Part shown: positions 16,904 through 25,011 of the stretch, piece after piece
Layout: every line of letters starts with the position of its first letter
How positions within the stretch are numbered: the first letter of the stretch is position 1
Assembly: GCF_900099965.1 (NCBI RefSeq)
Contig: NZ_FNDJ01000037.1
Span: 1 to 64,000 of the forward strand
Source: Nonomuraea jiangxiensis
GTDB lineage: Bacteria > Actinomycetota > Actinomycetes > Streptosporangiales > Streptosporangiaceae
Direction: 5' to 3'
DNA: 64,000 nt
Translations under genes and position numbers: made by a program
The notes under the pieces: generated by a model
The model's input: only the letters and a program-made list of their open reading frames with translations
Told to the model about the DNA's origin: nothing
Databases searched by the model: none

Positions 16904-18631
16904 TCAGCTGGCGACGAGCTGGCTGCCCACGAGCTCCCGGTAGAAGCCGTCCTTCGCGAGCAGGTCCTGGTGCGTCCCGCCGGTGCGTACCCGGCCGCCC
17001 TCCAGGACCACGATGTGGTGGGCGTCCACCACGGTGGAGAGCCGGTGGGCGATCATGATGACGGTGGTCGTCCGCGTCAGGGCCGCCATCGTCTGCCGCA
17101 GCGCGAGCTCATTGGCGGCGTCGAGCTGCGAGGTCGCCTCGTCCATCAGCAGGATCCGCGGCCGGCGCAGCAGGGCCCGCGCGATGGCGATGCGCTGCCG
17201 CTGGCCGCCCGAGAGCGTCGTGCCCCGGTGGCCGATCCACGTGTCGAGGCCGTCGGGCAGGCTCTCGACGAACTCGGTGAGCCTGGTCCTGGCCAGCACC
17301 TCCGCCAGCTCCTCGGCCGAGACCGACGGCGCGGCGTAGCACAGGTTCTCCCGGAGGGTGCCCGACAGGACGGGGGCGTCCTGCTCGACGTACCCGATCT
17401 GGCGGCGCAGCTCGGCCAGCGGCCACTGGCGCACGTCGCCGCCGTCGAGCGTGATGAGCCCCGACGACGGCTCGTAGAAGCGTTCCAGCAGGGAGAACAG
17501 GGTGGTCTTGCCGGTCCCTGACTCGCCCACGATCGCCGTGACCTCGCCGGCCGCGGCGGTGAAGGAGACCTCGCGGAGCACCGGTCTGTCGCCGTAGCCG
17601 AAGGACACCTGGTGGAAGGCGGCGGTGGCCTGTGGATAGAGCGGCTCTTCTGCGGCCGGCCCTGGCTGCTCCTCCGGCTCGACCGGCAGCTCGGCCACCT
17701 CGCGCATGCGATGGACGGCGGTCAGGCCCAGCTGCATCTCCGTGGCGCTGCGCACGAGCGTCGCGATCGGCTGCCCCACGTTGAACAGATAGAGCAGGAA
17801 CGCCACCAGCGACGACACGGCCAGATCGCCGGAGGCCACCCGGGCGGCGCCGGCTCCGAGCACCACCAGGAACGCCACCTGGATGGCGAGCCCGGAGGAG
17901 ACCCGTGCGAGCGCGGACCACTTCGCCGCGCCGGTGGAGTGCTCCCATGCCTTCCGCGTGGCCGTCTCAAGCCGGTCGATCTCGGCGTTCTCCATCCCGC
18001 TGGCCTTGACGGTGCGGAAGGCCCCCAGCGCTCGCTCCAGCGCTTCGGTGATCTCGCCGACCGACCGCTGCACGCCCGTCTGGGCACGGGCGATCCGCGG
18101 CATCGCCAGGCCGGTCACCGCGAGGATGGCGGCGAGGATGCCCACGGTGATGCCGAGCAGCGACAGGTCGAGGACGGCCATCAGCACGATTCCGCCGACG
18201 AGCATGAGCGCGGCGCCCAGCGGTTCCACGATGGCCTGCGAGGCGGCGCTGCTCAGCAGGGTGGTGTCGGAGGTCACCCGGGAGATCAGGTCGCCCGGGC
18301 GGTCCACCGCGTCCACGCGTAACCGCATGATCCTGGTGATGAGCCTGCCACGGGCCAGCCGCACGACCGCCGCCGCCACCCGTTCCAGCAGGTAGGTGCC
18401 GCATCCGGCGGCGAGCGCGCTGAACAGCAGGAGGCCGGCCAGCGCCAGCACCGGCCCCGCCGAGACCTGTCCGGAGCCGATGGAGTCGATGACCTGTTTG
18501 GCGATCAGCGGCTGGGCCAGCGCGGCGGCGGTGCCCAGCAGGTTCAGGGCGCCGCCGGCCGCGATCAGCCGCCAGTGCGGGCGGCTCTGGTCGGCCAGCA
18601 GCCGCCAGGCCGAGAGGCCGAGTGCGTTCAT
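16904..18631 (-). CDS. ABC exporter, fused membrane and ATPase domains, without peptidase domain
   Basis: The 575-aa half-transporter has six N-terminal helices (about 20-300) and an ATPase domain (about 335-570) with Walker A GESGTGKTTL, Q-loop YVEQDAPVLSG, signature LSGGQRQR, Walker B ILLMDEATS and the H-loop AHRLS. The ATG at 18631 overlaps the stop of the upstream permease gene (TGATG); longer readings would run into that gene in the wrong frame. It resembles MsbA/lasso-type D exporters. The N-terminal C39 protease that LanT exporters use to remove lanthipeptide leaders is absent, which fits leader removal by the lasso B2 protein instead. Confidence 0.9.
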   Translation of the reverse strand: MNALGLSAWRLLADQSRPHWRLIAAGGALNLLGTAAALAQPLIAKQVIDSIGSGQVSAGPVLALAGLLLFSALAAGCGTYLLERVAAAVVRLARGRLITRIMRLRVDAVDRPGDLISRVTSDTTLLSSAASQAIVEPLGAALMLVGGIVLMAVLDLSLLGITVGILAAILAVTGLAMPRIARAQTGVQRSVGEITEALERALGAFRTVKASGMENAEIDRLETATRKAWEHSTGAAKWSALARVSSGLAIQVAFLVVLGAGAARVASGDLAVSSLVAFLLYLFNVGQPIATLVRSATEMQLGLTAVHRMREVAELPVEPEEQPGPAAEEPLYPQATAAFHQVSFGYGDRPVLREVSFTAAAGEVTAIVGESGTGKTTLFSLLERFYEPSSGLITLDGGDVRQWPLAELRRQIGYVEQDAPVLSGTLRENLCYAAPSVSAEELAEVLARTRLTEFVESLPDGLDTWIGHRGTTLSGGQRQRIAIARALLRRPRILLMDEATSQLDAANELALRQTMAALTRTTTVIMIAHRLSTVVDAHHIVVLEGGRVRTGGTHQDLLAKDGFYRELVGSQLVAS

Positions 18632-21204
18632 CAGGTCACCTCGAAACGGTTCAGGCTTCTCATCGCCGTACGCGAGGTCAGCAGGCAGCCGGCGACGGCG
18701 GTGATCAGCGCGGCCGCTCCGAAGACGGCCATGGTGCCGGTCGGCAGCGCCCTGAGCGTCTCCTCGACGTTCCCGCCGGCCATGAGCAGGGCCATCCACC
18801 CGGTTGCCGCCACGCCCAGCACCCAGGCAGGGACGACCGTCAGGACCATCTCCCAGACGACCATCAGGCTGATCTGCCGTGGGGCGGCGTTGATCTGGCG
18901 GAAGGAGTGGAACTCCCCGGCGCGGTCGGCGGCGCTCAGCACCAGCGCGATGACCGCGGCCAGCAGCAGGAATCCGCCGACCAGGACCACGGCGAGGATG
19001 CCGATGTTGGACGTGGCGGCGGACCGCTCGGCCGCGTACTCCCGGCGGAACTCGGCCGGCGTCTCGACCTTGACCAGACCGCTCTGCCCGGCAAGAGCAT
19101 CGAGCCGCTGGGAGAGTGCGGGGTCGCCGGCGGACTCGGCGCGTACCAGGATGCGGTCGTACAGGGGCGCGGCCACGTGGCCGGCCAGCGCCGCACCGGG
19201 AAGCACCAAACCTTCCTGGCCGCCCTTGTCCAGGGCGAAGACGGCCACGACCGGCAGCTCGATGGGTTCGGCGGCGCCGGAGACGCGCACCTGGACCCGC
19301 TCGCCGAGCGAGATGCCGCGCTGGCGCGCGTAGGCGGCGCCCACGGCCACTCCCTCGTCGGACAGCGCGCCCTGCCGCACCTGGAGGTCGAGCAGGTCGC
19401 CGGCCGCGCCGGTGACGATGGTCGCGTACGTGGCGGTGTCCTGGAGGGACCCGTCCTGACCGGGGCGGGACGGGGTCGCCTGGGCCCAGGCCTCCCACAG
19501 GCCGGCGGTCGTGGTGACGCCGGGGAGGTTCGCGGCCGCCTTACGGACGTCCTCGCTGAGCCCCACGTACGTCTCGCGGACCAGTGGCGTCCTGAGGATG
19601 AAGTCCGCGTCGACCCGATCCGCCGCCTCCTCGGTCATGCTGAGGGTGTAGAGCGGCAGGCTGCTCAGCGCCCACCCGGCGAGCGCCACGCCGACGGCGA
19701 GCGGTGCCACGACACCGGCGTACCGGCGGTGCTTGAAGCGCACGTTGGCGGCGGCGAGATAGCCGCCGACGGGGGAGAGCCTGGCCACGGGCACGCGGCC
19801 GAGCCGGGCCATCCCGTAGACGATCCACGAACCGACGAGCCCGATGCCGATCATGACCAGGCCGCTCGCCAGCACGCCGTAGACCCCGCGCAGGGCGGGG
19901 GGCATCAGGCCGGACATGCCGAGGACCTGGATGACGCCCGCACCGGCCAGCGCCAGCACGCCAAAGACGATCTTGAACGTGCTCCTCCTGGTGTCCTCGG
20001 TCACCGCCGAGGCATTCGTCAGCGCTTCCGCGGGCCTGATCCTCAGCGCGGACCGGGCCGTCAGCCAGGCGGCCACCTGGCCGGCCACGAGAGTGATCGC
20101 CAGCGCCAGCACCAGCGGCTCCACGCTGTGGACGACCCGGAAGGCCGGGTTGAATACCTCCCTGGAGCGCAGGGCGGCGACGAGCAGCTCGGCCAGCCCC
20201 AGCCCGACCAGGCTGCCGGCCAGCCCGCCCAGCAGAGACAGCAGCAGTGCCTCGGCGCAGCAGAGCACCCTGATCTGACCAGGGGTGCCGCCGACGGCTC
20301 TGAGCAGGGCGAGCTGCCTGGACCGGCGGCGCACCGAAGTGATCAACGCGCCGCTGATCACGGTGACGGCCATCAACGCGACGATCGCGGTCAGCATGCC
20401 CATGGTCTGGCCGGTCGCACGATCGTCGGGCAGGCTGCCCTCCAGCACGCCCCGGTCGGCGCCCGTGAGGACCTGCAAGGTCGGCAGGCCGGCGGGCCCG
20501 GGAGCGTCGCCCTGGATCGTCGCGCTCAGCAGCGGGCGGATCGCGGCGGCGACGGCCGCGGGGTCGGCACCGGCTCTGACGAAGACGCCGAGTCCGTCCA
20601 CCCGCCCGGCGCCGCGTCCGGCCAGCTCGGCGGCGTGCTCGTCGGCGAAGAAGAGCGTGCGCTGGTAAGCCAGGGGACCGGCGGAGCCGGCCGGCTCCGC
20701 GATCCCGGCCAACCGGTACGTCCGCTTCGCCCCGGCCACCAGCAAACCGAGCGAGTCGCCGGGGGAGACCCCGGCCGCCGCCGCCAGTTCGCGGTCCAGC
20801 ACGACTTCGCCGTCACCGGCGGGCGCCCGCCCCGCGCTCAGCGCGAACGGGGTCAGCTTCGCGCTCGACCAGCCATGGCCGAACTGCGCGATCCGCGTGA
20901 GCGGCAGCACCGGCTGCCCGCCGGCGTCCAGCACGATCGCGGTGAACGTCAGCTCCGGCACCACCTCCTGGACCGCCGAGAGACCCCGGACACGATCGAC
21001 CGCGTCCGGGGTGAACAGGCCCTCGGTGCCGCCCGCGGCGACCGGGACGGCCCTATATCGTTCGACCGGCGGCTCCGCGTTCACCGCGGAGTGCCGGATG
21101 AGGGAGAACGCGCTGATCAGGCTCGCCCCGATGACGATCATCAGGAACGCGCCGAGCAGCGCGCCCGGCCGGCGCAGCAGGGTCTTCCAGGCGATGGCCG
21201 ACAT
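18631..21204 (-). CDS. FtsX-like ABC transporter permease (857 aa)
   Basis: The protein has a first membrane helix (LLGAFLMIVIGASLISAFSLI, about 17-37), a large extracytoplasmic domain, a three-helix FtsX module (MLTAIVALMAVTVISGALI and following, about 270-400), another helix pair, a second extracytoplasmic domain and a final three-helix FtsX module (about 730-850). This is the double-module layout of actinobacterial MacB-partner permeases. It works with the ATPase encoded just upstream (stop and start overlap as TGATG). In RiPP clusters such pairs often give immunity by removing the mature peptide from the membrane; here export or resistance are both possible. Confidence 0.88.
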   Translation of the reverse strand: MSAIAWKTLLRRPGALLGAFLMIVIGASLISAFSLIRHSAVNAEPPVERYRAVPVAAGGTEGLFTPDAVDRVRGLSAVQEVVPELTFTAIVLDAGGQPVLPLTRIAQFGHGWSSAKLTPFALSAGRAPAGDGEVVLDRELAAAAGVSPGDSLGLLVAGAKRTYRLAGIAEPAGSAGPLAYQRTLFFADEHAAELAGRGAGRVDGLGVFVRAGADPAAVAAAIRPLLSATIQGDAPGPAGLPTLQVLTGADRGVLEGSLPDDRATGQTMGMLTAIVALMAVTVISGALITSVRRRSRQLALLRAVGGTPGQIRVLCCAEALLLSLLGGLAGSLVGLGLAELLVAALRSREVFNPAFRVVHSVEPLVLALAITLVAGQVAAWLTARSALRIRPAEALTNASAVTEDTRRSTFKIVFGVLALAGAGVIQVLGMSGLMPPALRGVYGVLASGLVMIGIGLVGSWIVYGMARLGRVPVARLSPVGGYLAAANVRFKHRRYAGVVAPLAVGVALAGWALSSLPLYTLSMTEEAADRVDADFILRTPLVRETYVGLSEDVRKAAANLPGVTTTAGLWEAWAQATPSRPGQDGSLQDTATYATIVTGAAGDLLDLQVRQGALSDEGVAVGAAYARQRGISLGERVQVRVSGAAEPIELPVVAVFALDKGGQEGLVLPGAALAGHVAAPLYDRILVRAESAGDPALSQRLDALAGQSGLVKVETPAEFRREYAAERSAATSNIGILAVVLVGGFLLLAAVIALVLSAADRAGEFHSFRQINAAPRQISLMVVWEMVLTVVPAWVLGVAATGWMALLMAGGNVEETLRALPTGTMAVFGAAALITAVAGCLLTSRTAMRSLNRFEVT

Positions 21205-21962
21205 CAGTCCTCACCCGCCAGACGGGTGACGGTGGCGGCCACCCGCTCGGGGTCGGGCGCGTCCATCACGTCGGTGATCCGGCCGTCCACCAGGAAGAGC
21301 ACCTGGTCGGCCGTGGCCGCGGCGATCGGGTCGTGGGTCACCATGATCACGGTCTGCCCCAGGTCGTCGACGGCCTCGCGCAGCACCGAGAGCACCGCCC
21401 GGCTCGCCGCCTTGTCCAGGGCGCCGGTCGGCTCGTCCGCGCAGAGCACCTGGGGCCTGGTGATCAGCGCCCGGCAGATGGCCACCCGCTGCTGCTGTCC
21501 GCCGGACAGCTCGTGGGGGCGGTGGTCCAGGCGGTCGGCGATGCCCGCGCGCTTGGCGAGCTCGTTCGTCCAGGCCCGGTCGACGCCGCGGCGGGCCAGC
21601 CGGAGGGGCAGCGCGATGTTCTCGGCGGCGGTGAGCGCCGGAATGAGGTTGAACGACTGGAAGACGAAGCCGACCAGCTCCCGGCGCAGGATCGCGAGCT
21701 TCTTCTCGGACATGCCGTTGAGCTGGTGGGGGCCGAGGGACACCGAGCCGGAGGTCGGTTCGAGCAACCCGGCCGCGCACTGCAGGAAGGTCGTCTTGCC
21801 CGATCCTGACGGTCCCATCACCGCGGTGAAGGTGCCGGGGGTGAACTCCCAGGTCACGTCCTTGAGCGCGGTGACGGCGGTCTCCCTCGCGCCGTACACG
21901 TGGGAGACCTGCGTCAGGCGCACCGCGGCGGGCGGTCGCGTGGACGACGGTGGCGTGTTCAT
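21204..21962 (-). CDS. MacB/LolD-like ABC transporter ATPase
   Basis: The 252-aa ATPase has Walker A GPSGSGKTTF, Q-loop FVFQSFNL, signature LSGGQQQR, Walker B VLCADEPTGALD and the H-loop VTHDP. The ATG at 21962 overlaps the end of the lasso B2 gene (stop at 21959), so it is translationally coupled to the lasso genes. It pairs with the FtsX permease next downstream. A long in-frame extension upstream of 21962 overlaps the B2 gene and is a shadow. Confidence 0.92.
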   Translation of the reverse strand: MNTPPSSTRPPAAVRLTQVSHVYGARETAVTALKDVTWEFTPGTFTAVMGPSGSGKTTFLQCAAGLLEPTSGSVSLGPHQLNGMSEKKLAILRRELVGFVFQSFNLIPALTAAENIALPLRLARRGVDRAWTNELAKRAGIADRLDHRPHELSGGQQQRVAICRALITRPQVLCADEPTGALDKAASRAVLSVLREAVDDLGQTVIMVTHDPIAAATADQVLFLVDGRITDVMDAPDPERVAATVTRLAGED

Positions 21963-22381
21963 GGGCTGACCGACACTTTCATGGTGATGAAGAAGTGGGC
22001 GATCTCGTCGGGGTTCTCCCCGATCGCGTGGCCATCCGCCTCCACCCAGGCGTGGGCTTCGAAGGGATGGGTGCTCACCCCGGTGCACCAGTCCGGCCAG
22101 CCGCCGCCGAGCCGGCACATCAGGGCGATCGCGATGGAACGTTCGAGGCAGCGGGGGCCGCCGTGCCGCAGGCTCAGGCCCAGGATCGCGTCCCGCGCGC
22201 GTTCGGCCTGCGCGGCCGTCGCCGGTCGGGCGCCCCTGCTCAGGAACCGCAGCACCGCGCTCAGCCGGTGGGGGGAGAGGCGGGCCAGCGGCCAGGCCAG
22301 GGCGATGGTCAGCAGGACGACGGGGCGCAACCGCCAGGGCGGAGCGCCGGCCTGCTGCAGCGCCACCATCTTCGGGCTCAT
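21959..22381 (-). CDS. lasB2: Lasso peptide leader peptidase (B2, transglutaminase-like)
   Basis: The 140-aa product has a short N-terminal hydrophobic/basic region, then the cysteine-protease core: Cys78 in PRCLERSIAIAL, His110 in FEAHAWVE, 32 residues later as in characterised B proteins, and an acidic third residue (Asp116 or Glu122). In lasso biosynthesis it cuts the leader after the residue following a conserved Thr, working with the RRE protein B1. The start at 22381 overlaps the B1 stop by 4 bp. Coupled genes on both sides make the assignment secure. Confidence 0.93.
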   Translation of the reverse strand: MSPKMVALQQAGAPPWRLRPVVLLTIALAWPLARLSPHRLSAVLRFLSRGARPATAAQAERARDAILGLSLRHGGPRCLERSIAIALMCRLGGGWPDWCTGVSTHPFEAHAWVEADGHAIGENPDEIAHFFITMKVSVSP

Positions 22382-22635
22382 GCGATCACCAGCTTCGCGG
22401 CGGCGAGCTTGGTGAGCATGTCCTGGACGTCGGCCGTGATCTGCTCGGCCGAGTCCGGGTAGCGGACGCACAGGTCGGCCACCGCCGACTCGACGCTCTC
22501 GTGGCGCAGGATGCGGTCGAGCACGATCGCCGCGGTGTCGTTGGTCTGCCAGTATCGGCCGCGGCGGTTGTCCAGAAGGACGGCCCCGGTGTCGGTTTTG
22601 GTGAACGTCACGTGCGCGGGCAGGCGCCAGGCCAT
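22378..22635 (-). CDS. lasB1: Lasso peptide RRE protein (B1, PqqD-like)
   Basis: The 85-aa product (MAWRLPAHVTFTKTDTGAVLLDNRRGRYWQ..) is a PqqD-like winged fold: two N-terminal strands with the L-D-x-x-x-G-R-Y-W-Q-x-N motif, then D-T-A-A-I-V-L-D-R-I-L, and a helical end. It binds the Y-x-x-P-x-L-x-x-x-G-x-F motif of the precursor leader and presents it to B2 and the cyclase. The ATG at 22635 coincides with the last base of the cyclase stop. Longer open frames upstream lie within the cyclase gene and are shadows. Confidence 0.93.
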   Translation of the reverse strand: MAWRLPAHVTFTKTDTGAVLLDNRRGRYWQTNDTAAIVLDRILRHESVESAVADLCVRYPDSAEQITADVQDMLTKLAAAKLVIA

Positions 22636-24434
22636 CACAGTACTCCTTCGCGTGCTGACGTTGATCGGAGCCACAGCTCGACGCCGAGCGTGGCGTCGAA
22701 CGGCATGAAAGGTCGGGCGTCCGCGTGCTCCCCGAAGAGCAGCGGGCGGATCGCCTGCGGGTCGATGAGCCCGAGCCGGGCCAGGTGGGAGTCCTCGATC
22801 AGGCCCCACAGCTCCTGCCGGTGCCTGCGCAGGCCCTCGTAGAAGTCGGTGCTTCCGTCGGCCTTGGTCTGGCGGTCGAGTACGTGCGGAACGATGCCCC
22901 GCATCGCCGCGGCGAGCACCGGTTTCATGTGAGAGGTCGAGATCCGGTCCTCGAAGCGGATGGACAGCGCGGATTCGAGCACGCGGTCGTCGGTGTAGGG
23001 AGCCTCCAGCAGCACGCCGAACTGCTCCGCGATCCGGGAGAGCCCGCGTACGATCCAGCCGTTGGCCTGGATGGCGCGGATCATCTCGTGCTGGGCCGGC
23101 AGGGTGGCGAACGGCTGGGGTTGCTCGGCCGCCGCCTCGCGGATGAGCTTGCGCGCCGTGCGTACGGCCTCCTCCGTCGCCCAGGGCGGCATGCGGAGGC
23201 CCACCTCCCATCCGGTCTCGTATCCCCAGACCCGCTGGCCGGTCAGCCGTTCGGCGTTCTGCGCCAGCCAGCGGGGGTAGGGCTTGATGGGCGAGAACTG
23301 GCGCACCGTGGTGGCCAGGTTCCAGCGATATCGTGACGCGGCGGCCCTGATGTGCCGGAGGGACCGTCGCGGATTCTGGCGGGAAAGGGAGTGCAGGCAC
23401 GTGGTGGTGGCGAAGAACAACTCGTCGCCGCCGGTGCCCTGCAGATGGCGAGTGGCACCTGCGCCGGCCGCCAACCGGAGCACATGCTCGATGCGGGCAC
23501 GAGGACGGGCCAGGGGGGCCGGGCCTTCCAGGTCGAGCCGCGCGGTGGACAACGGTGAGTAAAGAGCGGGGCCCGTGCCGCGCTCCACGGTGAGATGCCG
23601 GGCGTCAGGGAGCTCGCTCCGGCAGCGGTCGGCCCAGAGCTTGTCGTCGTTCAGAGTGCCCGAGCCCTCATAGTGGACGGTCACCAGGTCGGCGCTCTTC
23701 CCCGCGGCCAGGAAGCTCAGACTGGTGGAGTCCATGCCGCCGGAGAAGTCCGCGCTGATCACCTGGGCTCTGCTGCTTCTGGCCGCGACCGCGGCCTCCA
23801 GGGCGTCACGGACCAGGATCGCGCCGCCTGCCAGCGAGGTCTCCGGCTCCGGCGGCGCCCACCAGCTCACGAGCCGGTCGCCGCCATCGGCGGAGATCTC
23901 CAGGTAGTGCCCTGGCCTGAGTGCCCGCACGCCCTTCCACAGGGTCGTCTCGTTCAGGGGCCACGGGGACCCGAACGGGTTGAGCAGGTGCAGAGCCAGG
24001 CGTTCCTCGTCGATGCCTGAACCGGTCAGTCCGGCCAGGGTCTGCGGGCGTTCCGCGGCGACGGTGACGCCCATGACGGTGCCGTAGAAGATCTGCCGGG
24101 CGGTCGAGATGCTGCCCTGCGCCCGTACCCGGCCGTACACGGAGCCGATCAGGTGGAACGAGCCCGGGATCGAGCCGGCCAGGGTGTCGAGGTCACGTAC
24201 GGAGCGAACATGGCGAAGCCGTGCGGCCAGGGCCGCCTCCGTGATGTCCGTGGTGCCCAGGACGGCGACCCGGGCGTGTGCTGATTCGGCCCGCACGATG
24301 TCGGACTCGGGCCAGTGGCCCACCAGCCAGGGCCGGCCGGAGCGGTGGGTCAGGACCTTGGCGCCGAGCGCGGAGGGCAGGATGTCTCTGATCCGCTCCG
24401 ACTCAGGGTTGTCGGGGAGCACGACGAATTCCAT
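22635..24434 (-). CDS. lasC: Lasso peptide macrolactam synthetase (C protein, asparagine-synthetase-like)
   Basis: The 599-aa product has an N-terminal glutaminase-like domain without the catalytic Cys at position 2 (it starts MEFVV), and a C-terminal ATP-pyrophosphatase domain with the PP-loop SGGMDS at 231-236, TGGDELFF near 340 and DDRV near 515. This is the lasso C enzyme, which adenylates a side-chain Asp/Glu of the core and joins it to the new N-terminal amine. The ribosome site AAGGAGG is ideal. It follows the precursor gene after a 127-bp gap holding a strong hairpin. Confidence 0.94.
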   Translation of the reverse strand: MEFVVLPDNPESERIRDILPSALGAKVLTHRSGRPWLVGHWPESDIVRAESAHARVAVLGTTDITEAALAARLRHVRSVRDLDTLAGSIPGSFHLIGSVYGRVRAQGSISTARQIFYGTVMGVTVAAERPQTLAGLTGSGIDEERLALHLLNPFGSPWPLNETTLWKGVRALRPGHYLEISADGGDRLVSWWAPPEPETSLAGGAILVRDALEAAVAARSSRAQVISADFSGGMDSTSLSFLAAGKSADLVTVHYEGSGTLNDDKLWADRCRSELPDARHLTVERGTGPALYSPLSTARLDLEGPAPLARPRARIEHVLRLAAGAGATRHLQGTGGDELFFATTTCLHSLSRQNPRRSLRHIRAAASRYRWNLATTVRQFSPIKPYPRWLAQNAERLTGQRVWGYETGWEVGLRMPPWATEEAVRTARKLIREAAAEQPQPFATLPAQHEMIRAIQANGWIVRGLSRIAEQFGVLLEAPYTDDRVLESALSIRFEDRISTSHMKPVLAAAMRGIVPHVLDRQTKADGSTDFYEGLRRHRQELWGLIEDSHLARLGLIDPQAIRPLLFGEHADARPFMPFDATLGVELWLRSTSAREGVL

Positions 24435-24487
24435 CCTGGCCTCCTTCGCTGGATGTTTCGCGCTTGTGTAACGGAAATCGCCCGCCG

Positions 24488-24528
24488 GCGGCGGCCGGCG
24501 CCAAAAGCGCCGCCCGGCCGCCGCCGAC
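24488..24528 (-). terminator. Strong hairpin between precursor and cyclase genes (attenuator)
   Basis: A 13-bp perfect stem (CGGCGGCGGCCGG against CCGGCCGCCGCCG) is capped by an inner GGCGC/GCGCC stem around an A-rich loop. It lies downstream of the 39-aa precursor and upstream of the cyclase. In RiPP operons such partial terminators or processing stems give much more precursor mRNA than enzyme mRNA. Confidence 0.75.
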
Positions 24529-24561
24529 GATCGAGAGGTCAGCCCGAATTCAGGTGCCGAC

Positions 24562-24681
24562 TTAGTCGAAGAAGTAGCCCCAGATGCTGTCGGCCCACTT
24601 GCCGCAGCAGGTCATCTGGGTGAGCTCGGCGAAGTCCCCGACCTCGACCAGCGCGGGAGCCTCGTAGGTCTGCTCGATCAT
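24562..24681 (-). CDS. lasA: Lasso peptide precursor (A), 39 aa
   Basis: The leader MIEQTYEAPALVEVGDFAEL-TQ has the full RRE recognition motif (Y6, P9, L11, G15, F17) and Thr at the -2 position. The predicted core is MTCCGKWADSIWGYFFD (17 aa), with Asp9 as ring partner of residue 1, giving a nine-residue macrolactam and an eight-residue tail with bulky Tyr/Phe plugs at 14-16. Met at core position 1 and two adjacent Cys at 3-4 are unusual. The core also has Thr2 and Ser10, the residue types LanM dehydrates. The ribosome site AAGGAG is 6-7 bases upstream; a longer reading to 24765 has no support. Confidence 0.9.
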   Translation of the reverse strand: MIEQTYEAPALVEVGDFAELTQMTCCGKWADSIWGYFFD

Positions 24682-24837
24682 GACGTACTCCTTTTTTGAC
24701 GCTTGTCGCGTGAGTTTGTTTTTTCGTCGGCCGGAGGTTTTTCGTTCCGTCCGTCTTGCTGACAACCCAAACTCTGACAGGCGTCGTTTCCCGCGCGCTT
24801 CCCGGTCATTTCCCGGCCGAATTCTCCGCCGGCGTCT

Positions 24838-25011
24838 TCAGGATCGCGGACGGAAGCGGCGGTTTGTTCCTTCGTCCGGACGAATCCCGCGGTGGGAGCC
24901 AGGTCCTAGGAGCGGCGCGTCTGGGACCCTGGTCCCCGTCTCGCAGGCCAGGATCGCGGCGAGACCGGCGCGGACCAGCGCCTGGTCATCGACGATCAGC
25001 GCCCTGATCGG
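24838..25011 (-). pseudogene. Truncated NarL-type response regulator (receiver N-terminus only)
   Basis: In the frame overlapping the end of the kinase gene the minus strand reads P-IRALIVDDQALVRAGLAAIL-ACETGT, the classic first strand and helix of a NarL/LuxR response regulator with the acidic pair DD. After about 25 residues the similarity ends and the frame continues with unrelated sequence to TGA at 24838-24840. The phosphoacceptor Asp, the rest of the receiver and the LuxR DNA-binding domain are missing. No proper start codon remains. Position directly after the kinase marks it as the former partner. Confidence 0.75.

Noticed and set aside
16904-19498. Reading the ABC exporter as an 864-aa protein
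   Set aside because: The extra N-terminal 289 residues lie antiframe inside the FtsX permease gene and are low-complexity; the ATG at 18631 is coupled to the permease stop and begins the first helix.
22378-23400. Long minus-strand frame containing the B1 protein
   Set aside because: Only the last 85 residues are the PqqD-like B1 protein; the rest is a shadow inside the cyclase gene.
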